A stretch of DNA of 64,000 nt, taken from assembly GCA_963828815.1 (NCBI GenBank), contig CAWHGD010000002.1, positions 2,790,001 to 2,854,000 of the forward strand, read 5' to 3'. The notes beneath the pieces are model-generated. The model did not search any database. It was not told where the DNA came from and was given only the letters and a program-made list of their open reading frames with translations. The DNA comes from UBA877 sp963828815 (GTDB taxonomy: Bacteria > Chloroflexota > Anaerolineae > Anaerolineales > Villigracilaceae). Both the position numbers and the translations under genes were made by a program. Positions 62,781 through 64,000 of this stretch are shown piece after piece; position 1 is the first letter of the stretch, and every line of letters begins with the position of its first letter.

Positions 62781-64000
62781 TCAGGTGGTTGCTTTATCCG
62801 TGATTTCTAACGCCTTGTCCAGTACTTGAAATCCTTCCTTTAACTGTTCCTCGGTTATGATCAGGGGTGGAATGATCAAAACGGTATGCCAATGAGTATA
62901 TAAGAATAATCCATTTTCGATGCACGCCTTGCGGAATGCCGCCATCTCGGCGCTTGATCCATTCCAGGGAGCCAGCGGTTCCTTGGTTTTTCTATTCTTC
63001 ACCAGTTCGAGAATGCCGAACAATCCAATATTCCGGGCATCCCCCACGGAAGGGTGATTTTCACCCAGCTCAGTCAGCAATTTATGCAGGATTAAACCCA
63101 TCCTGGCGGAATTTTCCACCACCCCGTCATCCTTCATCACCTGGATGTTGGCAATCGCTGCCGCCAGGGAGACCGGGTGGGAGGTGTAGGTCAACCCGCT
63201 CTCGAATACGTGGTCGTTAAACGCTGCGGCGATCTCCGGTTTCATCGCCACGGCTCCCAGGGGGGCATAGGCAGATGTCAATCCTTTCGCCATGGTGATG
63301 ATGTCGGGGACAACCCCCCAGTGATCCACTGCGAACCATTCCCCGGTTCGACCGAATCCACTCATCACCTCATCCGCGATCATAACGATCCCATATTTAT
63401 CGCACAGGGCGCGCACACCCTGCATGTACCCGGCAGGAGGGATGATAATCCCGTTGGTCCCGGTCACCGATTCAATCAGAACCGCAGCGATTGTCTCGGG
63501 ACCCTCGTAGTGGATGATCTCTTCCAGGTGATTCAGGTAATCCTGGCAGAACTCTTCCTCCTGGATATCAGGGTTGGTGCGGTGAAAAGTGGACCGGTAC
63601 CGGTATGGATCGAGGAAATGAACCACCCCTGGCATCAATCCCGGTTCCCAGGCATTCCTGCGAGGGTCACCTGTGAGCGCCATCGCTCCTGCGGTTGCAC
63701 CGTGGTAGGAGCGATAACGGCTGAGTATCTTGAATCGACCTGTATAACCGCGTGCCAATTTCACCGCATTCTCGTTGGCATCTGCACCGCCAAGGGTGAA
63801 GAGCACTTTCGTCAACCTGCCCCCGGGAGTTACATCTGCGACCATTTTGCTGGCAATCGCTCGAACCCTGGTCGCCATTCCTGGGGCGGCATAAGGAAGC
63901 TCCCGCGCCTGGTCCACCATCGCCTCGATTACCCGCTTGTTGCCATGGCCAATATTGGCACACATGGTCATGGAATTAAAATCCAGGTACCGTTTGCCGG
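62781..64000 (-). CDS. Class III (PLP-dependent) aminotransferase, N-terminus beyond right edge
   Basis: At least 405 residues; the frame continues through GKRYLDFNSM to the window edge, so the 5' end is missing. It transfers an amino group using pyridoxal phosphate. YRSYHGATAGAMALTGDPRRNAW, VTGTNGIIIPPAGYMQGVRALCDKYGIVMIADEVMSGFGRTG and the Lys in TMAKGLTSAYAPLGA are typical of the omega-aminotransferase group (taurine-, beta-alanine- or GABA-type). Substrate cannot be decided. It converges on fumC. Confidence 0.9.
   Translation of the reverse strand, partial: GKRYLDFNSMTMCANIGHGNKRVIEAMVDQARELPYAAPGMATRVRAIASKMVADVTPGGRLTKVLFTLGGADANENAVKLARGYTGRFKILSRYRSYHGATAGAMALTGDPRRNAWEPGLMPGVVHFLDPYRYRSTFHRTNPDIQEEEFCQDYLNHLEEIIHYEGPETIAAVLIESVTGTNGIIIPPAGYMQGVRALCDKYGIVMIADEVMSGFGRTGEWFAVDHWGVVPDIITMAKGLTSAYAPLGAVAMKPEIAAAFNDHVFESGLTYTSHPVSLAAAIANIQVMKDDGVVENSARMGLILHKLLTELGENHPSVGDARNIGLFGILELVKNRKTKEPLAPWNGSSAEMAAFRKACIENGLFLYTHWHTVLIIPPLIITEEQLKEGFQVLDKALEITDKATT

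Noticed and set aside
1..64000. CRISPR arrays, rRNA genes, complete insertion sequences
   Set aside because: No spaced direct repeats, rRNA-like sequence or transposase with intact ends was seen on reading both strands.

Overview
The window looks like a chromosomal contig from a Chloroflexota bacterium, most likely class Anaerolineae. This is inferred from gene content; no 16S rRNA is present. Pointers are a topoisomerase I carrying an N-terminal zinc finger, many one-pass proteins and lipoproteins with long Ser/Thr/Pro linkers, isopentenyl phosphate kinase, an FhaA/FhaB pair beside a SEDS protein, and the absence of any outer-membrane gene. Coding density is high and most of the window is core housekeeping DNA.

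Layout. 1-2,500: a sugar ABC transporter operon (binding protein, ATPase, permease running off the left edge), read on the minus strand and broken by single-base shifts at homopolymer runs; a LacI-type regulator with a perfect 26-bp palindrome upstream follows. 4,335-9,913: an accessory patch with an integrase interrupted by TGA beside tRNA-Leu, a PHP phosphoesterase, a HTH protein, a roughly 19% GC intergenic region, a receiver/roadblock/dead-IS200-transposase fusion and an Mrr-like protein. 10-15 kb: psuG, isopentenyl phosphate kinase, dGTPase and greA. 15.8-24.7 kb (minus): methyltransferase, topA, manC, dprA, rimM, khpA, rpsP, ffh. 24.8-26.6 kb: degV and a two-S1-domain protein.

26.7-35.6 kb (minus) holds the most interesting locus: nine tightly packed genes for lipoprotein, a 39-residue membrane microprotein ending in WIYQGF, MBOAT acyltransferase, membrane SGNH protein, three paralogous SGNH-like lipoproteins, acyl carrier protein and a fatty-acyl-AMP-ligase-like enzyme. 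The architecture matches the Dlt D-alanylation pathway (DltA/C/B/X/D), but with a FAAL-like activating enzyme, so I read it as a Dlt-like envelope acylation system with an unknown acyl group and acceptor.

35.8-43.5 kb: an A-type Fe-S carrier, an SH3 protein, a zinc-ribbon protein, two FHA proteins, MTA phosphorylase, a SEDS polymerase fused to a transpeptidase-like domain without its catalytic Ser/Lys, and tyrS. 44.5-55 kb: glnS, TauE-type permease, gltX (one shift), rodA, minCDE, rplI, a RodZ-like protein with two HTH domains and rimO. 55-64 kb: CPBP protease, TPR protein, murJ, a HAL-family lyase, DUF1697, fumC and a class III aminotransferase cut by the right edge.

Cell shape, division and wall genes (minCDE, rodA, rodZ-like, SEDS-PBP fusion, murJ, FHA proteins) are spread over 37-59 kb, and the acylation operon probably acts on the same envelope. 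Several genes appear to start right at the transcript 5' end (leaderless), judged from good -35/-10 boxes about 7-8 nt before the start codon.
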